Part shown: one piece after another, positions 6,836-7,080 of the stretch
Numbering within the stretch: the first letter of the stretch is position 1
How the letters are laid out: each line of letters opens with the position of its first letter
Assembly: GCA_002293605.1 (NCBI GenBank)
Contig: DBDO01000242.1
Span: forward strand, 1-7,080
Direction of reading: 5' to 3'
Origin: Desulfovibrionaceae bacterium UBA930
Lineage (GTDB): Bacteria > Desulfobacterota > Desulfovibrionia > Desulfovibrionales > Desulfovibrionaceae
Length of the DNA stretch: 7,080 nt
The notes under the pieces: model-generated
What the model saw: the letters and a program-made list of their open reading frames with translations, nothing else
What the model was told of the DNA's origin: nothing
Databases searched by the model: none
Translations under genes and position numbers: made by a program

Positions 6836-6852
6836 TTGGCATGCTTTCTGCT
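6836..6852 (+). promoter_or_regulatory. Candidate sigma-54 (-24/-12) promoter
   Basis: TTGGCATGCTTTCTGCT matches the sigma-54 consensus YTGGCACG-N4-TTGCW at 11 of 13 positions. The essential GG (6838-6839) and GC (6850-6851) have the exact 12-base offset required. Transcription would start near 6861-6863, about ten bases before the first stem-loop of the candidate RNA. Inverted repeats at suitable distance upstream (6683-6740) and an intervening AT-rich, potentially bendable stretch support the call. Confidence 0.5.
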
Positions 6853-6860
6853 TTCTTTAT

Positions 6861-7015
6861 GACAACTGACTTGGCCGATATCCCCCTATCAGGGCCACAA
6901 GCTTCCCCCCAGCTTGCGTCAGGTTTCCTCTTATTGTCCGGCCCCCTCCTTTTTGCCGGACTTGTGAAGTCCCCTTCACGAAAAAGCCTTCGGCCCCCCC
7001 TCCGAAGGCTTTTTT
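6861..7015 (+). ncRNA. Candidate small regulatory RNA with five C-rich-loop hairpins
   Basis: Between a promoter-like element and a strong terminator lie five stem-loops in a row. H1: TGGCCGATA (6872-6880) with TATC (6887-6890) and, after a bulged AG, GGCCA (6893-6897), loop TCCCCC. H2: CAAGCT/AGCTTG (6898-6916), loop TCCCCCC. H3: GTCCGGC/GCCGGAC (6936-6961), loop CCCCTCCTTTTT. H4: GTGAAG/CTTCAC (6964-6979), loop TCCC. H5: the terminator (6981-7015), loop CCCCCCCT. All loops are C-rich. H3's loop contains CCTCCTTT (6945-6952), identical to the 16S anti-Shine-Dalgarno string. The layout suits an RNA pairing with G-rich mRNA sites. The 5' end is inferred from the sigma-54 match; a sigma-70 start near 6818 is possible. 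It does not look like 6S, SRP, tmRNA or RNase P RNA. It could instead be the attenuated leader of a gene beyond 7080. Confidence 0.6.
6981..7015 (+). terminator. Strong intrinsic terminator (possibly bidirectional)
   Basis: AAAAAGCCTTCGG (6981-6993) pairs perfectly with CCGAAGGCTTTTT (7002-7014) around loop CCCCCCCT, with T continuing to 7015. The GC core is 8 bp plus A-T pairs, followed by the T-tract. On the minus strand the same hairpin is also followed by T residues, so it could stop transcription arriving from either side. Confidence 0.88.
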
Positions 7016-7056
7016 CATTGGCGCTCTTTCCAAGGCCTCTTATTCGGATTCTCCAC

Positions 7057-7079
7057 AGAAATTGCTTCCTGCAATTTCT
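7057..7079. repeat. Perfect hairpin at the right edge
   Basis: AGAAATTGC (7057-7065) pairs with GCAATTTCT (7071-7079) around loop TTCCT, a perfect 9-bp stem. The window ends one base later, so any T-tract or neighbouring gene is out of view. It could be a terminator or a second RNA element. Nothing else is recognisable in 7016-7056. Confidence 0.4.
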
Positions 7080-7080
7080 A

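Noticed and set aside
6841..7080. Plus-strand open frame from ATG 6841 (or 6859) to the right edge, 80 codons without stop
   Set aside because: It runs straight through five hairpins and a strong terminator, its composition (Pro, Leu, Ser) simply reflects the C-rich loops, and a sigma-54 start near 6862 would lie after both ATGs.

Overview
The window is GC-rich, bacterial, and looks chromosomal. The RlmE N-terminus (beginning MKKYRDHYFLKAKQENYPAR) and the mix of housekeeping genes suggest a Desulfovibrio-like sulfate reducer (Desulfovibrionaceae). That assignment rests on remembered family resemblance, not a search, and is moderate at best. No insertion sequence, phage gene, CRISPR array, tRNA or rRNA is visible.

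Layout, left to right. (a) 1-216, minus strand: the proline-rich N-terminus of an unidentified protein that runs off the left edge. (b) 359-1534, minus: a CgeB/DUF3880-type glycosyltransferase. (c) 1645-2283, plus: rlmE (rrmJ/ftsJ), the 23S rRNA 2'-O-methyltransferase, divergent from (b), with a probable promoter that leaves only a few bases of leader. (d) 2383-3126, plus: yebC/TACO1-family protein, preceded by two hairpins and followed by a hairpin pair ending in a T-tract. (e) 3310-3852, minus: an Rrf2-family regulator with an IscR/RirA-like cysteine cluster and its own AT-rich promoter region. (f) 3985-6606, minus: comEC/rec2, the inner-membrane DNA-uptake channel, full length. (g) 6607-7080: about 470 bases with no convincing protein gene.

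Region (g) is the most interesting part. On the plus strand it reads as a complete small-RNA transcription unit. Two GTGCG-based inverted repeats (6683-6702 and 6725-6740, centres about 40 bp apart) lie upstream of an AT-rich spacer. Next comes a near-consensus sigma-54 (-24/-12) element (6836-6852, 11 of 13 consensus positions). A run of five consecutive stem-loops follows (6872-7015), ending in a strong intrinsic terminator. Every one of the five loops is C-rich, and the third loop carries CCTCCTTT, the same string as the anti-Shine-Dalgarno end of 16S rRNA. I infer a roughly 155-nt, probably sigma-54-controlled regulatory RNA that presents C-rich loops to G-rich targets such as ribosome binding sites. 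I do not recognise it as a known RNA family. A sigma-70-like promoter (6784-6811) could drive a longer version.

The protein genes do not form one pathway. rlmE and yebC share a strand and both concern the translation machinery (ribosome maturation; elongation or regulation). rrf2 and comEC share a strand but have a promoter between them. Positions around 181-240 were cross-checked by translation because homopolymer runs make counting there error-prone.
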